Translations under genes and position numbers: made by a program
Shown here: piece after piece, positions 43,269 to 54,525 of the stretch
Numbering within the stretch: the stretch's first letter is position 1
Layout of the letters: every line of letters starts with the position of its first letter
Origin: Flavobacterium sp. UBA7665
GTDB lineage: Bacteria > Bacteroidota > Bacteroidia > Flavobacteriales > Flavobacteriaceae
Direction of reading: 5' to 3'
DNA length: 64,000 nucleotides
Assembly (NCBI GenBank): GCA_002483285.1
Contig: DLHP01000030.1
Location: 1 to 64,000 of the forward strand
The notes under the pieces: generated by a model
Seen by the model: only the letters and a program-made list of their open reading frames with translations
The model's database searches: none
What the model was told of the DNA's origin: nothing

Positions 43269-44174
43269 TCAAAATTCGAATGAGACACCGTCGTCGGCGA
43301 GTAATATCTCTGCGAAAACCGTCTGTGCTTCTTCTTTAAACAATTCGATGCTGTCGTAACGGGTAGAATAATGCCCCAAGATCAATTGCTTGACATTCGC
43401 CCGGGCTGCAATCGCCGCCGCTTCCCTGGCCGTGGAATGCATTGTTTTCCCGGCAAGCTCCGCCTCCGATTCTAAGAAAGTCGATTCGTGGTACAACACA
43501 TCCACTTCCTTTATATATTGTACAACCGATTCGTCGTATACCGTATCCGAACAATACGCATAACTCTTGGGCGGCACGGGCTCAAAAGTGAGCTCGTCGT
43601 TTGGGATAACCGTACCATCGTCGAGCGTGATGTCCTTGCCGTTCTTGACATTCTGGAAATAACACACCTCGATCTGGTATTGCTTCATCGCCTCGGCGTT
43701 GATTTTCTTCTCGCCCGATTTCTCCCTAAACAAAAAACCGTTGGTATAAATGCGGTGCTTGAGCGGAATCGTACTCACGATTACCTTCTCATCCTCAAAA
43801 ACCACCTCGCTCTGCTCCGACTCCAACTCATGGAAAAACAACCCATAAGTCGTCCACGAACCAGACAGGCGCAATTGCAGCGTAATCATTTCCTTGATGC
43901 CTTTGGGCCCGTAGATATGCAGATCATTGGTGCGGCCCAGCAGCATAAACGATGACACGAGTCCAATCAAGCCATAGCAATGGTCACCGTGCAAATGCGA
44001 AATAAAAATATGATTGATTTTAGAAAACTTGATTTTGTTCTTGCGCAACTGCACCTGCGTCCCTTCGGCACAATCAATCAAAAACATGCGGTTCCTGATT
44101 TCAAGCACCTGCGACGTCGGGTTAGAAAAAGTCCTGGGCGTAGCGGCGTAACAGCCAAGTATGGTCAACTTCAT
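43269..44174 (-). CDS. rnz: Ribonuclease Z
   Basis: 301 residues. Metallo-beta-lactamase core with HLHGDHCYGL (His60, His62, Asp64, His65), the later CSDT and YHESTFLESE, and GHYSTRYDS, as in tRNase Z of the short form. It cuts the 3' trailer from tRNA precursors. Its ATG shares one base with the stop of the upstream STAS-like gene (TAATG-type junction), so they are coupled. Confidence 0.95.
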   Translation of the reverse strand: MKLTILGCYAATPRTFSNPTSQVLEIRNRMFLIDCAEGTQVQLRKNKIKFSKINHIFISHLHGDHCYGLIGLVSSFMLLGRTNDLHIYGPKGIKEMITLQLRLSGSWTTYGLFFHELESEQSEVVFEDEKVIVSTIPLKHRIYTNGFLFREKSGEKKINAEAMKQYQIEVCYFQNVKNGKDITLDDGTVIPNDELTFEPVPPKSYAYCSDTVYDESVVQYIKEVDVLYHESTFLESEAELAGKTMHSTAREAAAIAARANVKQLILGHYSTRYDSIELFKEEAQTVFAEILLADDGVSFEF

Positions 44175-44506
44175 TAGAATCCAAGGTCGCGTTCAATCTC
44201 CTCCATCTCAATCATATCGGTCGCCTCAAGCAATGTAGGCACCACCGTCAGTTGCGTAGAAACCGCGTTGTAATCGACGTTCCCGGCCACAATCACAAAA
44301 GACTTCTTGGCTTTTTTGTGCGTTTTAGAAAGCGGCAGGAAACCGTTCACGTCTTTCACGGTAAGCTGTTCGTGCAGGCTAATGTCTATAATAATGTTGT
44401 GTTTCTCAAAAGTCTTGTACTCGTGCGTGACCTTCATCAGGAATGCCACCAGGTCGCCCTGCGTATCCTTGATCAATACGTTTTTCCCTTTTTGCTCTAC
44501 TTTCAT
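44174..44506 (-). CDS. Small STAS-like protein coupled to rnz
   Basis: 110 residues, cytoplasmic. Pattern KGKNVLIKDTQGDLVAFL, HNIIIDISLHEQLTVKDV, KSFVIVAGNVDYNA fits a STAS/SpoIIAA-like fold. This small gene regularly precedes rnz in Flavobacteriaceae. Its function is not known to me. It overlaps the rnz start by one base. Confidence 0.75.
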   Translation of the reverse strand: MKVEQKGKNVLIKDTQGDLVAFLMKVTHEYKTFEKHNIIIDISLHEQLTVKDVNGFLPLSKTHKKAKKSFVIVAGNVDYNAVSTQLTVVPTLLEATDMIEMEEIERDLGF

Positions 44507-44866
44507 GGGGTGTGTTTTTAGTATTCTGCACCGCTAAGTTACAGCGATTTTTTGGTTGTGCCGCGCATATCGGTGGCTTGTTTTTACTTTTTTTTGGGCG
44601 TGCCGGCGCCATCAACCGCGGCGTCCCGATAGCAATCCGCAAGGCGCCGTCGGGCTGTGCATTACAACCTTTTGCGCTCCTCGCGTCGCGGCAAAAGGGT
44701 TTCCATTTCCATCCCTCACGCATCCGGGCCACAATCCAATCCCGTAGGCACGACCAGCTTAAAATCTTATAAAGTCAAAAGATTATAACATAACGAATTT
44801 CGCGTGCTGCGGTGCTAATTTGGTTCTCGTTAACAACAACAAAAACTAACTTTAAAACAAAACCAT
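44507..44866. other. 360-base intergenic region holding a dispersed repeat
   Basis: Several open frames here, on both strands, have odd composition and no family features; I regard them as chance. The repeat at 44591-44721 fills most of it. Confidence 0.65.
44591..44721. repeat. Dispersed intergenic repeat, copy 1
   Basis: Shares, in order, TTTTGGGCGTGCC, GTCGGGCTGT and CCATCCCTCACGC with 56998-57064. This copy also has an inner inverted repeat, CCTTTTGC (44668-44675) and GCAAAAGG (44691-44698), absent from copy 2. Confidence 0.65.
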
Positions 44867-45076
44867 ATGGACTCCAATTACATCATCAACAGGCTCAAGA
44901 TTACCCCTTTTAAATATCCAACGGTAGAACTATTGCGTACACGTCTAAAAAATCTCGATGAAAACAAACGCGATGAGATCGTATCCAATCTAAAAATAGA
45001 AGTCTGGAGGCACCGCAATGTAGACATCCACGAACCGCTGATAGAGCTCTTGTACAAAATGCCTCTCGCTTCCTAA
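44867..45076 (+). CDS. Small conserved-looking protein, unknown function
   Basis: 69 residues, charged, helical and soluble: NRLKITPFKYPTVELLRTRL, LDENKRDEIVSNLKIEV, HEPLIELLYKM. No domain is recognised. The codons and the well-formed short frame after an A-rich leader (AACAAAACCAT) suggest a real gene. It stands alone between two minus-strand genes. Confidence 0.55.
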   Translation: MDSNYIINRLKITPFKYPTVELLRTRLKNLDENKRDEIVSNLKIEVWRHRNVDIHEPLIELLYKMPLAS

Positions 45077-45176
45077 ATCATAAATTGCTATTCGGGATGA
45101 ATGTCGCCCGGCCAACTTTCAACAGTCTCTATAACGGGACTGTTTTTTATTGGCATCGGTAAATCGCGATGGTGGT

Positions 45177-46109
45177 TTATCGTTTGCGCGCCACAAGCAT
45201 GCGCAAGCCCGGTTCACAGGTAAGTAAATGCCAGCCGCCAAAGACTACGAACACTTTGTCATGTTTATCCAGCAAATCATCAATCTTATGAAGCAGGTAC
45301 TGGTCCCTGATTTCTTTTGACTTGCGCCCGATTGCCTGGAACTTTCCCTCGGGTTCAAACGGATTGGTAGGCTCCAGCTGCCCAATGTCGAATTTCCTAC
45401 CAAGGAGTTTCTCGTAATTCGACGTATAAAAATCAAAGGTCTGTTCGTTGGGAGCCAAGGCAACGCCACCGTTTTTAATGATATAACCTGAAAGGAATTG
45501 TGCGTACCGCTGCTGCATTTCAGCCGGGTCGTTAACGTGTTCGCCCTTGAGTGACCACATCAGCCGTTCGGTAACAATGTAAGCCAGAAACTCGCCTTTT
45601 GAGTAATGTTTCAACAATTCCTTAAACTCTAGTGGTGCGCTCATGTCGCCGTCAACGGTTTTGATTGTTAAACTATCGGCCAATATTTTGAGCAGGCCTA
45701 TTTCACCATCCTTTTCGATGGCTTGCAGTTTAGAATCGTAAACTTTCTTTGAGACATCGCCACCTTCGTTTACGGCGACATCAGGCGCAAAGTCAAAAAA
45801 CTTTTGTTCGATTTTAGCAAACATGGGGTTCTCAATGTCGGCGTTGTCGGTGAGGTGGTTTACGCCGCAAAACACCAACTGCTTTTTACCGTTCCTGAAC
45901 TCCAGTACATAGGGATTTTGGGGCAAACGCCCCGATTCGTCTAACTTGATATCCAGATAACTGATCGTGGGATACGGTTTTTGGTTTTCGTTTGCTGCGT
46001 TACGCGTTGAAGGTTTGTTGTTGCAACCAACGACAGCCAAGCAAAATAATAGCAACAGAGCAAATGGCATGGTGAGATATTTCAAGGACATAGCGTGTTT
46101 GCTGTTCAT
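45177..46109 (-). CDS. TraB/GumN (Tiki)-like lipoprotein
   Basis: 310 residues. Leader then lipobox VVGC, so lipid-anchored. The TraB/PrgY/GumN clan pattern is present: FCGVNHLTDN near the start, DVAVNEGGD in the middle and VFVVFGGWHLL close to the end, giving a His-Glu-His metal site. Members are proposed metal-dependent proteases. Eight bases after pyrB on the same strand, so likely co-transcribed with the pyrimidine genes, without an obvious functional link. Confidence 0.65.
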   Translation of the reverse strand: MNSKHAMSLKYLTMPFALLLLFCLAVVGCNNKPSTRNAANENQKPYPTISYLDIKLDESGRLPQNPYVLEFRNGKKQLVFCGVNHLTDNADIENPMFAKIEQKFFDFAPDVAVNEGGDVSKKVYDSKLQAIEKDGEIGLLKILADSLTIKTVDGDMSAPLEFKELLKHYSKGEFLAYIVTERLMWSLKGEHVNDPAEMQQRYAQFLSGYIIKNGGVALAPNEQTFDFYTSNYEKLLGRKFDIGQLEPTNPFEPEGKFQAIGRKSKEIRDQYLLHKIDDLLDKHDKVFVVFGGWHLLTCEPGLRMLVARKR

Positions 46110-46117
46110 CTTATAGG

Positions 46118-47047
46118 TTATTTCCCAATCTTCGCCGCCAGCAAATAAATCACCGCCATACGCACCGCCACACCATTCTCTACTTGGTCCAAAATCACCG
46201 ATTGCGCCGAATCGGCCACGTCACTGGTGATTTCCACGCCGCGGTTGATCGGGCCTGGGTGCATGATGACAATCTCTTTATTCAGCGAATCGAGCAGTGC
46301 CTTATCCACGCCATACTGCTGCGCATATTCGCGCGTCGACGGGAAATAATTCACATCCATACGCTCATTCTGTACGCGTAGCATATTGGCCACGTCACAC
46401 CATTCGAGTGCCTTGCGCAAATTCGGCTCGACCGTCACGCCCAGCGATTCAATGTATCTTGGGATTAATGTTTTGGGGCCGCATACCTTGACTTCGGCAC
46501 CCTGCATTTGCAAAGCGTAAATATTAGAAAGGGCCACGCGCGAATGCAAAATATCGCCCACGATTACTATCTTCTTCCCGCCTACTTCACCCAACCGCTC
46601 GCGGATAGAAAAGCTGTCGAGCAAGGCCTGTGTCGGGTGTTCGTGCGCCCCGTCACCGGCATTGATGATGCTCGCCTTGACATGCTGCGAAAGGAAGTAC
46701 GCCGCACCGGGATTGGCGTGGCGCATTACCACCATATCCACCTTCATCGACAAGATGTTGTTGACCGTATCAATGAGGGTCTCGCCTTTCTTTACTGAGG
46801 ATTGCGCCGCCGAAAAGCTGATCACATCGGCAGAAAGCCTTTTCTGTGCGAGCTCAAAAGAGAGTTTGGTACGGGTGCTGTTCTCAAAAAAGATGTTGGC
46901 AATGGTAATGTCGCGCAACGACGGTACTTTCTTGATGGGCCGGTTGATGACTTCCTTGAAATGGTCGGCGGTTTCAAAAATAAGTTGCAGGTCTTCTTTT
47001 TGAAGGTATTTGATTCCGAGTAGGTGGTTGACGCTGAGTTGGCTCAT
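46118..47047 (-). CDS. pyrB: Aspartate carbamoyltransferase catalytic subunit
   Basis: 309 residues. Carbamoyl-phosphate site FFENSTRTKLSFE (STRT at 57-60), later GDGAHEHPTQALLD and HPGPINRGVEI, all standard for PyrB. It makes carbamoyl-aspartate in pyrimidine synthesis. It follows pyrR on the same strand after a 170-base spacer packed with repeats. No pyrI is adjacent. Confidence 0.97.
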   Translation of the reverse strand: MSQLSVNHLLGIKYLQKEDLQLIFETADHFKEVINRPIKKVPSLRDITIANIFFENSTRTKLSFELAQKRLSADVISFSAAQSSVKKGETLIDTVNNILSMKVDMVVMRHANPGAAYFLSQHVKASIINAGDGAHEHPTQALLDSFSIRERLGEVGGKKIVIVGDILHSRVALSNIYALQMQGAEVKVCGPKTLIPRYIESLGVTVEPNLRKALEWCDVANMLRVQNERMDVNYFPSTREYAQQYGVDKALLDSLNKEIVIMHPGPINRGVEITSDVADSAQSVILDQVENGVAVRMAVIYLLAAKIGK

Positions 47048-47049
47048 TT

Positions 47050-47122
47050 TTTTGACACGGCTACGCCTCTGGACACGCTGCGCTTTAGACGCGCTGCGCT
47101 TTAGACACGCTACGCTATAGAT
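47050..47122. repeat. GACACGCTGCGC-type repeat array A, between pyrR and pyrB
   Basis: Four degenerate copies of a 16-18-base unit (GACACGGCTACGCC, GACACGCTGCGCTTTA, GACGCGCTGCGCTTTA, GACACGCTACGCTATA). Same family as the arrays at 55929, 56208 and 60719. Confidence 0.85.
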
Positions 47123-47166
47123 GGTTAGACTTTGTTGTTATTTTCTTCGTACTTCATTTTTCGTCC

Positions 47167-47217
47167 CACTTTTGACTTTCGACTTTTGACTTTCGACTTT
47201 CGACTTTCGACTTCCAC
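47167..47217. repeat. Short tandem repeats of CGACTTT type
   Basis: GACTTTCGA and GACTTTTGA units alternate about six times directly after the pyrR stop codon. Probably prone to slippage; no coding role. Confidence 0.8.
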
Positions 47218-47757
47218 CTAATTCGTCACCAAATATACCCCATCTTCTCCATCCTGCTCCGCCCATTTCACAACGACTTTCTCGTCGTTGATGGCATCTA
47301 CCTGGCGGCCACGATAATCGGGCTGTATGGGTAAATGGCGGCTGAAGCGGCGGTCTATGAGTACGAGCAGCTCTATTTCGGACGGACGACCAAACGACTG
47401 GATAGCCGTAAGCGCCGAGCGGATGCTGCGTCCGGTAAACAAGACATCGTCTATAAAAATGACCTTTTTGTCTTCTACGAGGAAATCGATATTGGTTGTA
47501 TTGGCTTCGAGCGGCTTCTCGGTACGCCTGAAATCATCGCGGTAAAACGTGATGTCCAGGTAACCCAGTGCAATGCTGTTAATCTGGTATTGGTTTTCAA
47601 GTATGTTTTTGAGCCGTTCGGCAAGGTAAGTGCCGCGTGGCTGGATTCCTATCAGCAGGGTTTCAGAAAAATCAAGATGCTTTTCTATGAGTTGGCAGGC
47701 CAAACGATGCAGTATGATGTTTACCTCTTTAGAAGTGAGCAATACTTTTTGACTCAT
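47218..47757 (-). CDS. pyrR: PyrR, pyr operon attenuator/uracil phosphoribosyltransferase
   Basis: 179 residues from the ATG at 47755-47757 (MSQKVLLTSKEV), the normal PyrR start; an in-frame start 11 codons upstream adds atypical residues. The PRPP loop is VIFIDDVLFTGRSIRSAL and the family ending EQDGEDGVYLV is intact. PyrR binds UMP and pyr mRNA leaders and has weak UPRTase activity. pyrB follows on the same strand, as expected. No clear attenuator hairpin was identified in the spacer because repeats dominate it. Confidence 0.95.
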   Translation of the reverse strand: MSQKVLLTSKEVNIILHRLACQLIEKHLDFSETLLIGIQPRGTYLAERLKNILENQYQINSIALGYLDITFYRDDFRRTEKPLEANTTNIDFLVEDKKVIFIDDVLFTGRSIRSALTAIQSFGRPSEIELLVLIDRRFSRHLPIQPDYRGRQVDAINDEKVVVKWAEQDGEDGVYLVTN

Positions 47758-47896
47758 TGGAGTGTGTGTTTGGTTTGTAAAAATAAGCAAAAACTCGGAG
47801 TGTCGAAATTTATTTGACCAATAATTCCCGCGTTACCTTGCCAGGGGCCATCGATTGCAAAATAATATCCTTATATTAGCTTTAAAATCCTGCACC

Positions 47897-48349
47897 ATGC
47901 GAGCCATTACCAACATATTCCTAACCGATGACGACACTGATGACTGTCAGCTTTTTTCAGAAATCATACAGGAAATCAACCCAAACCAAGACGCAAGGCT
48001 CACCATATCCAACGATGGGGTAGCACTCATGAAAACCTTGGATGAAACGGTTCCGCCACCACCACATGTGATCTTCCTCGACCTGAACATGCCCAGAAAA
48101 AACGGGTTTGAATGCCTTGAAGAAATCAGGAGCACACCCAAACTTAAGGGTATTCCGGTGGTCATTTTTTCTACCTCGTCAAGCAACGATATCGTAGACC
48201 GCAGCTATAAATTTGGCGCCAATTATTACATCTGCAAACCGCAATCCTACAAACTACTTAAAAAAACGATTGCCCATGTATTGTCACTGGGCTTGGAAAA
48301 GCTATCGGGTCGTCCCGATCGTGATGACTTTGTGATCAAGTTGGCGTAA
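47897..48349 (+). CDS. Response regulator, receiver domain only
   Basis: 150 residues from the ATG at 47897. A single CheY-like receiver: acidic triad Asp11-13, phospho-acceptor Asp62 in VIFLDLNMPRKNG, Lys114 in YYICKPQSY. No output domain, so it signals by protein contact, in the style of Rcp1-type regulators that pair with bacteriophytochrome-like kinases. The kinase gene starts 14 bases downstream, its probable partner. Confidence 0.92.
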   Translation: MRAITNIFLTDDDTDDCQLFSEIIQEINPNQDARLTISNDGVALMKTLDETVPPPPHVIFLDLNMPRKNGFECLEEIRSTPKLKGIPVVIFSTSSSNDIVDRSYKFGANYYICKPQSYKLLKKTIAHVLSLGLEKLSGRPDRDDFVIKLA

Positions 48350-48363
48350 ATCCTGATTGAGGC

Positions 48364-50328
48364 ATGGAAAAGAACAGGCACAGGCGCATCAAAATCATTT
48401 TTATTTTTGCATCGTTACTACTGCTATCGCTGTCAATATTCTCGTACCTTAGGATCAACAACCTGATGAAAACGGCTGCGCTGGTCAACCACACCAATTC
48501 GGTAAAGCTCGAACTTGAAAGCTTATTCTCAGAAATCAAAGAAGCAGAGTCTTCACTGCGTGGCTACCGTCTTTCTGGAGATACCATTTTCGTTGGTCAA
48601 TTTGACACCGCAATTGCCAATGTTTCTAACGGAATTAAGCGGGTAGAAAAACTCACCACAGACAACTATTCGCAACGCAAAAATACAGCCCAGCTCGTCC
48701 AAATGGTAGACAAGCGCGTGGCTTTCATGAAGATGATGATTGACTATCCAACGGGTCAAAAAGCAAGCCCCGAACTTCACAATCAGGCGATGAAACTGAT
48801 CAATGACCTGCGGTTGCAAAAGACCAAAATGATGGATGAAGAAGATTTCCTGCTCAGGCTGCGCTCCAAATCATTGACCAAAGAATCGGCCTTGACACCA
48901 TTGTTTACGATCTTTTTGATGGTCTGTTCTATTTTGGTGCTGATCATCTCCTATTACGGTATCAATTTCGAGCTCAAGATTTCGAACGCCCTCAAACGCG
49001 ACCTTGAAAACAACAAACACGACCTGCAACAAGCCAACGAATCCTTGCAGAAAAGCAATCAGGAGATTGCCCTGAGCCGATACAACAAATTGTTTTTGAC
49101 CGAGTTTTCAGAAAAATTCTCCAATTATAAAGTGCAGAATGAGTTCTTCAATTCGCTCGTGCAATACATTTCAGACATCACCCACATGGATTACGTTTTA
49201 GTGGGCAAAATAGACCGAAGCGGTGAAATTCCCAAAATCCATACCCTGGCCATGACCGAATTTGGCAAACTGGCCGAAAACTTCAGTTACGAACTTGTAG
49301 ATGGACCAGGAAAACAAGTCGCGTTGGGGAAAGAATACGCCTGCCCAGAAAATTGCGAAGGGCTTTTTCCTGAGGACATTAAATTCAAACGGTTTGGCGT
49401 GAACGGTTATGTAGGCTTCCCGTTGTTTGATTCGGATGCGACCACGATTGGGATTATTGCGGCCATGCACCAATCCAGGATCGAAAACACAGAAACGCTT
49501 TCAACCGTACTCAGGGTCGTGGCCAAGCGCGCCGAAATGGAGATGCTTAGGATCAAGAACGAAGAACTGCTTGCAGCCAAAAATAGCTCGCTCGAGGAGA
49601 CCAACCTGATGCTCGAAAAAATGAACAAGGAACTCGAATCTTTCACTTACATTTCGAGCCACGATTTGCAGGAACCACTTCGCAAGATCCAGACGTTCAT
49701 CACCCGGATCATGGAAACCGAGGAAGACTGCCTGTCGGAAAGCGGCAAAAATTACCTCAACCGCACCCAGGACGCAGCCAACCGCATGCAAAACCTAATA
49801 CGGGATTTGTTGGCGTATTCAAGGCTCAATGCCGAAGTTTTCCCTATGGAGAATGCCAATCTGTACGACATTGTTGCCGAAGTAAAATCGGATCTCGAAG
49901 AATCCATCCAGGAAAAAAACGCCCAGGTAATCGTGAAAGGAAATCCTGAGGTAAAAATTATTGGCTCCCAATTCACGCAATTGCTCACCAACCTGCTGAG
50001 CAACTCATTGAAATTCTCGCGTCCAGACACATTACCAAAGATCATCATTGAAAATGAACGTGTCGACGCTGATACGGTACCCTTTGAAAACAAATCGGCC
50101 TTGTATTACACTAAAGTTTCTATACAGGACAACGGCATCGGTTTTGACGCCCAATACAGTGATCGGATTTTTGAAGTTTTCCAGAGGTTGCATACCATTA
50201 AGGATTACCCGGGAACCGGTATCGGCTTGGCCATTGTCAAGAAAATCGTAGACAACCACCACGGTTTTATTACTGCCCACAGTGAGTCCGGACAAGGCGC
50301 CACGTTTGTTCTTTATTTGCCGGCTTAG
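48364..50328 (+). CDS. Membrane histidine kinase with CHASE3-like, GAF and HisKA/HATPase domains
   Basis: 654 residues. Two membrane helices (12-28 and 180-200) enclose a CHASE3-like helical sensor (SEIKEAESSLRGYRLSGD). A coiled coil and a GAF domain (about 245-395) follow. HisKA has His433 in YISSHDLQEPLRKIQ; the HATPase has LLTNLLSNSLKFSRP, DNGIGFD and GTGIGLAIVKKIV. It phosphorylates itself and probably the receiver encoded 14 bases upstream. The signal sensed is unknown. Confidence 0.92.
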   Translation: MEKNRHRRIKIIFIFASLLLLSLSIFSYLRINNLMKTAALVNHTNSVKLELESLFSEIKEAESSLRGYRLSGDTIFVGQFDTAIANVSNGIKRVEKLTTDNYSQRKNTAQLVQMVDKRVAFMKMMIDYPTGQKASPELHNQAMKLINDLRLQKTKMMDEEDFLLRLRSKSLTKESALTPLFTIFLMVCSILVLIISYYGINFELKISNALKRDLENNKHDLQQANESLQKSNQEIALSRYNKLFLTEFSEKFSNYKVQNEFFNSLVQYISDITHMDYVLVGKIDRSGEIPKIHTLAMTEFGKLAENFSYELVDGPGKQVALGKEYACPENCEGLFPEDIKFKRFGVNGYVGFPLFDSDATTIGIIAAMHQSRIENTETLSTVLRVVAKRAEMEMLRIKNEELLAAKNSSLEETNLMLEKMNKELESFTYISSHDLQEPLRKIQTFITRIMETEEDCLSESGKNYLNRTQDAANRMQNLIRDLLAYSRLNAEVFPMENANLYDIVAEVKSDLEESIQEKNAQVIVKGNPEVKIIGSQFTQLLTNLLSNSLKFSRPDTLPKIIIENERVDADTVPFENKSALYYTKVSIQDNGIGFDAQYSDRIFEVFQRLHTIKDYPGTGIGLAIVKKIVDNHHGFITAHSESGQGATFVLYLPA

Positions 50329-50439
50329 CCAAATCCTGTAATTTTTTTTTAAAATCCTGTAAGGGAACTTTTTGAGGTTTGTCGGAATTTTATCCTACGG
50401 AGCAACCTCCGCAATCCAACAAACTTAAACACGCACGTC

Positions 50440-50613
50440 ATGCAAAACAACTTCACAAGGACATTACTGCTTTTATTGGTACTAATGACCGCAACCTCTT
50501 GCGAAATTATTGGTGATATCTTCCAGGCCGGAATGGGATTCGGTATCTTTTTGGTAATCGTAGTCATCGCCGTTATTGTCCTAATTATTAGCAAATTGGG
50601 CGGCGGTAAATAG
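50440..50613 (+). CDS. 57-residue lipoprotein/membrane protein
   Basis: Starts MQNNFTRTLLLLLVLMTATS, with Cys21 at the lipobox, followed by EIIGDIFQAGMGFG and one membrane helix (IFLVIVVIAVIVLIIS), ending SKLGGGK. This small protein type recurs in flavobacteria (some copies are mis-named phosphatidate cytidylyltransferase). An ATG at 50440 and TAG at 50611-50613 bound a clean frame. Function unknown. It lies between the kinase and the secreted-protein gene, all rightward. Confidence 0.75.
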   Translation: MQNNFTRTLLLLLVLMTATSCEIIGDIFQAGMGFGIFLVIVVIAVIVLIISKLGGGK

Positions 50614-50708
50614 AAATCGGTAAATTCGGGTTTACCATACCAGGATTTTCTCGTACCTGCTAACGGGGTTCAATAAATTCGTCTATATTTGGGTTCAATT
50701 CATTCCCT

Positions 50709-52682
50709 ATGAAGACAAATTTCCTGTTCCTTTTGCTGTTTTTTTCGGTTGCCATTTACGGACAGGAAGTCTGTACAAACGGCATAGACGATGACAACGA
50801 CGGCCTCGTTGACCTTAACGATCCCGATTGCCAATGCGGCAGTAATGTCGAGGTGCCGTCACTAATCCCAAACGCTTCGTTTGAGGATTATACCATTTGC
50901 CCTACCAACCATTCGCAACTCAACCGTGCTACGGGTTGGATTCAGGCCACCAATGCCACCTCTGATTATTTCAACTGCGGTTACGCGTTCCCTGCAGTCG
51001 CTCCGGCAGGCCTTAATAGTTACCCAGACGGCAACGGCGTGGTGGGCGCATTCTACGTTACCCATTACAAAGAATATGTCGGGACCCAATTGAATAGCCC
51101 GATGCTGGCCGGTGTTACCTATCGGCTTGCGTTTAAAATAGCGGGAATGTCGGTCATTTCTGGCGATTATTTGGCACCAACGCCAGTGAGCAATTTCGGT
51201 CCGGTAGATGTTACGATATTCGGAACCGCCAACGCCTCACATTTGCCGGTGTCTACCACAGAAAGCCCCGATGTAGCCGATCCGGCATGGGTCGAAATCG
51301 GGCATACCAATTACGCGCCGCAATCGGTTTGGAGCGATATTGTGATTGAGTTCACGCCCACCTTTACCGTAAATGCCATCATGATTGGTGCGCCTACGGT
51401 GTTGCCCAGTACCTATCCTTCTATCGCAACCGGCAGGCCTTATCCCTACATGATGTATGATAGCCTGATTCTCAACCAGCTCGATTTCTTCGAACCCGTA
51501 GCAATCAATACCACCGGTACCTTTTGTACCAACGATGTGCTATTGTCGCTCTCGGGGAGTTTTCCCGGGTACACCTACCAATGGTTCCTGAACGGCGTGG
51601 CGATTGCCAATGCCACCGGGGCTACTTTGACGGTCACCACGTTCCAGCCGGGCGATGTGTATTCGGTAAGAGGAGCCAACGCGACGGGCTGCTTTTTAAG
51701 TGAATCTTTCGAAATCCAAACCATCGTACCCAACAAGCCGGTCGTGGCCGATATCAGTTATTGCCAGAACGCAGCTACTGCACCGCTTTCTGCAACCGGA
51801 AGCAACTTACTTTGGTACACTTCTGCGGTAGGCGGAACCGGGTCAACGACTGCTCCTACACCAGCAACCACAACAGCCGGAGCCTTCACCTATTACGTCA
51901 CGCAATCCTGTGGCATTGAAAGCGACAGGGCTGCCATCACCGTGACAATAAACCCATTGCTGACGCCCAATTTTGATCCGATCGACCCGATTTGCTACGG
52001 CGCCACTGCTCCAATATTAGCGTCGGTTTCACCCAATGGCATCACCGGAACCTGGACTCCCAATGTGATTGACAATACCCAAAATAGCAACTATATATTT
52101 GTCCCCGGCGTCTCCCAATGCGGGGTCAACCAGACGTTGGCCGTAGCGGTGGTCAATCCGGTGGAGTTTGCCGTTGCAGGCAGTTGTGAAAACGGCACTT
52201 ATGTTTTGCGTGCCACGCCATTATCCGGAAGCTTTGATCCCGACACCCTTATTTTTCAATGGCGCGATGCTTCCGCGAACGATATCGGCGAGAACCTGCC
52301 TTTTATAGACCTTACCGCGATTGTCAATGCAACACCAGAAAGCGAGAACTTTCCGCTGGACTACACCCTTACCGTAACCGATATCAATGGCTGCGACAGT
52401 ACGAAAGCGTTTACGGTAGAAAAAATATTCTGTAAGATTCCCAAAGGCATCTCCCCTAACGGTGATGGTGACAATGATTTTTTTGATTTGCGCGGCCTGC
52501 AAGTGAAACGCCTCGAAATTTTCAACCGCTATGGTGTTGAAGTTTATGCGATGGACAACTACACGACCCAATGGGCTGGACAAACCACTTCGGGACGTGA
52601 CTTACCCGACGCTACATACTACTACCACATAGAAACCGATGATGCCAGCCCCAAAACGGGTTGGGTCTACCTGAACCACTAA
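50709..52682 (+). CDS. Large secreted adhesin-like protein with type IX (type B) sorting domain
   Basis: 657 residues. Signal peptide 1-18 ending IYGQ. EVCTNGIDDDNDGLVDLNDPDC is a calcium-binding thrombospondin-like repeat; a carbohydrate-binding or jelly-roll-like region follows, then Ig-like PKD domains (YTYQWFLNGVAI, NLLWYTSAVGGTGST). The last 80 residues are the gliding-motility-associated C-terminal domain: KGISPNGDGDNDFFDL, VKRLEIFNRYG and YYYHIETDD. So it is exported by the type IX system and attached to the surface. Ends in a good terminator. Confidence 0.9.
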   Translation: MKTNFLFLLLFFSVAIYGQEVCTNGIDDDNDGLVDLNDPDCQCGSNVEVPSLIPNASFEDYTICPTNHSQLNRATGWIQATNATSDYFNCGYAFPAVAPAGLNSYPDGNGVVGAFYVTHYKEYVGTQLNSPMLAGVTYRLAFKIAGMSVISGDYLAPTPVSNFGPVDVTIFGTANASHLPVSTTESPDVADPAWVEIGHTNYAPQSVWSDIVIEFTPTFTVNAIMIGAPTVLPSTYPSIATGRPYPYMMYDSLILNQLDFFEPVAINTTGTFCTNDVLLSLSGSFPGYTYQWFLNGVAIANATGATLTVTTFQPGDVYSVRGANATGCFLSESFEIQTIVPNKPVVADISYCQNAATAPLSATGSNLLWYTSAVGGTGSTTAPTPATTTAGAFTYYVTQSCGIESDRAAITVTINPLLTPNFDPIDPICYGATAPILASVSPNGITGTWTPNVIDNTQNSNYIFVPGVSQCGVNQTLAVAVVNPVEFAVAGSCENGTYVLRATPLSGSFDPDTLIFQWRDASANDIGENLPFIDLTAIVNATPESENFPLDYTLTVTDINGCDSTKAFTVEKIFCKIPKGISPNGDGDNDFFDLRGLQVKRLEIFNRYGVEVYAMDNYTTQWAGQTTSGRDLPDATYYYHIETDDASPKTGWVYLNH

Positions 52683-52683
52683 A

Positions 52684-52709
52684 AAAATCCCGCTCAATGG
52701 CGGGATTTT
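52684..52709. terminator. Bidirectional terminator between convergent genes
   Basis: AAAATCCCGC (52684-52693) and GCGGGATTTT (52700-52709), perfect 10-bp stem, 6-base loop, A tract before and T tract after. Confidence 0.9.
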
Positions 52710-52716
52710 CTTTTAT

Positions 52717-54345
<1,629 letters not shown>

Positions 54346-54525
54346 TTAAAAATTTTACTTTGGTGCCAAATCGATTTCGCCTTTGGCGCTGCAAAAGTAA
54401 CAAATTTTCTGCGGGTTTTAACTCTCGAATTCCCAATAAAATAGGAGAATTTTATTTAACTATGCCTTAACAGTAATATTAAATCCATTCGGATATTTTT
54501 GTTCGATAGGTTCTCACGCACACCC

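Noticed and set aside
43488..43955. 155-residue rightward open frame
   Set aside because: Antisense to rnz, whose catalytic motifs are complete.
44406..44772. Overlapping open frames on both strands (86-108 residues)
   Set aside because: They fall in a dispersed repeat and intergenic DNA, with Arg/Ala/Pro-rich composition and no start context.
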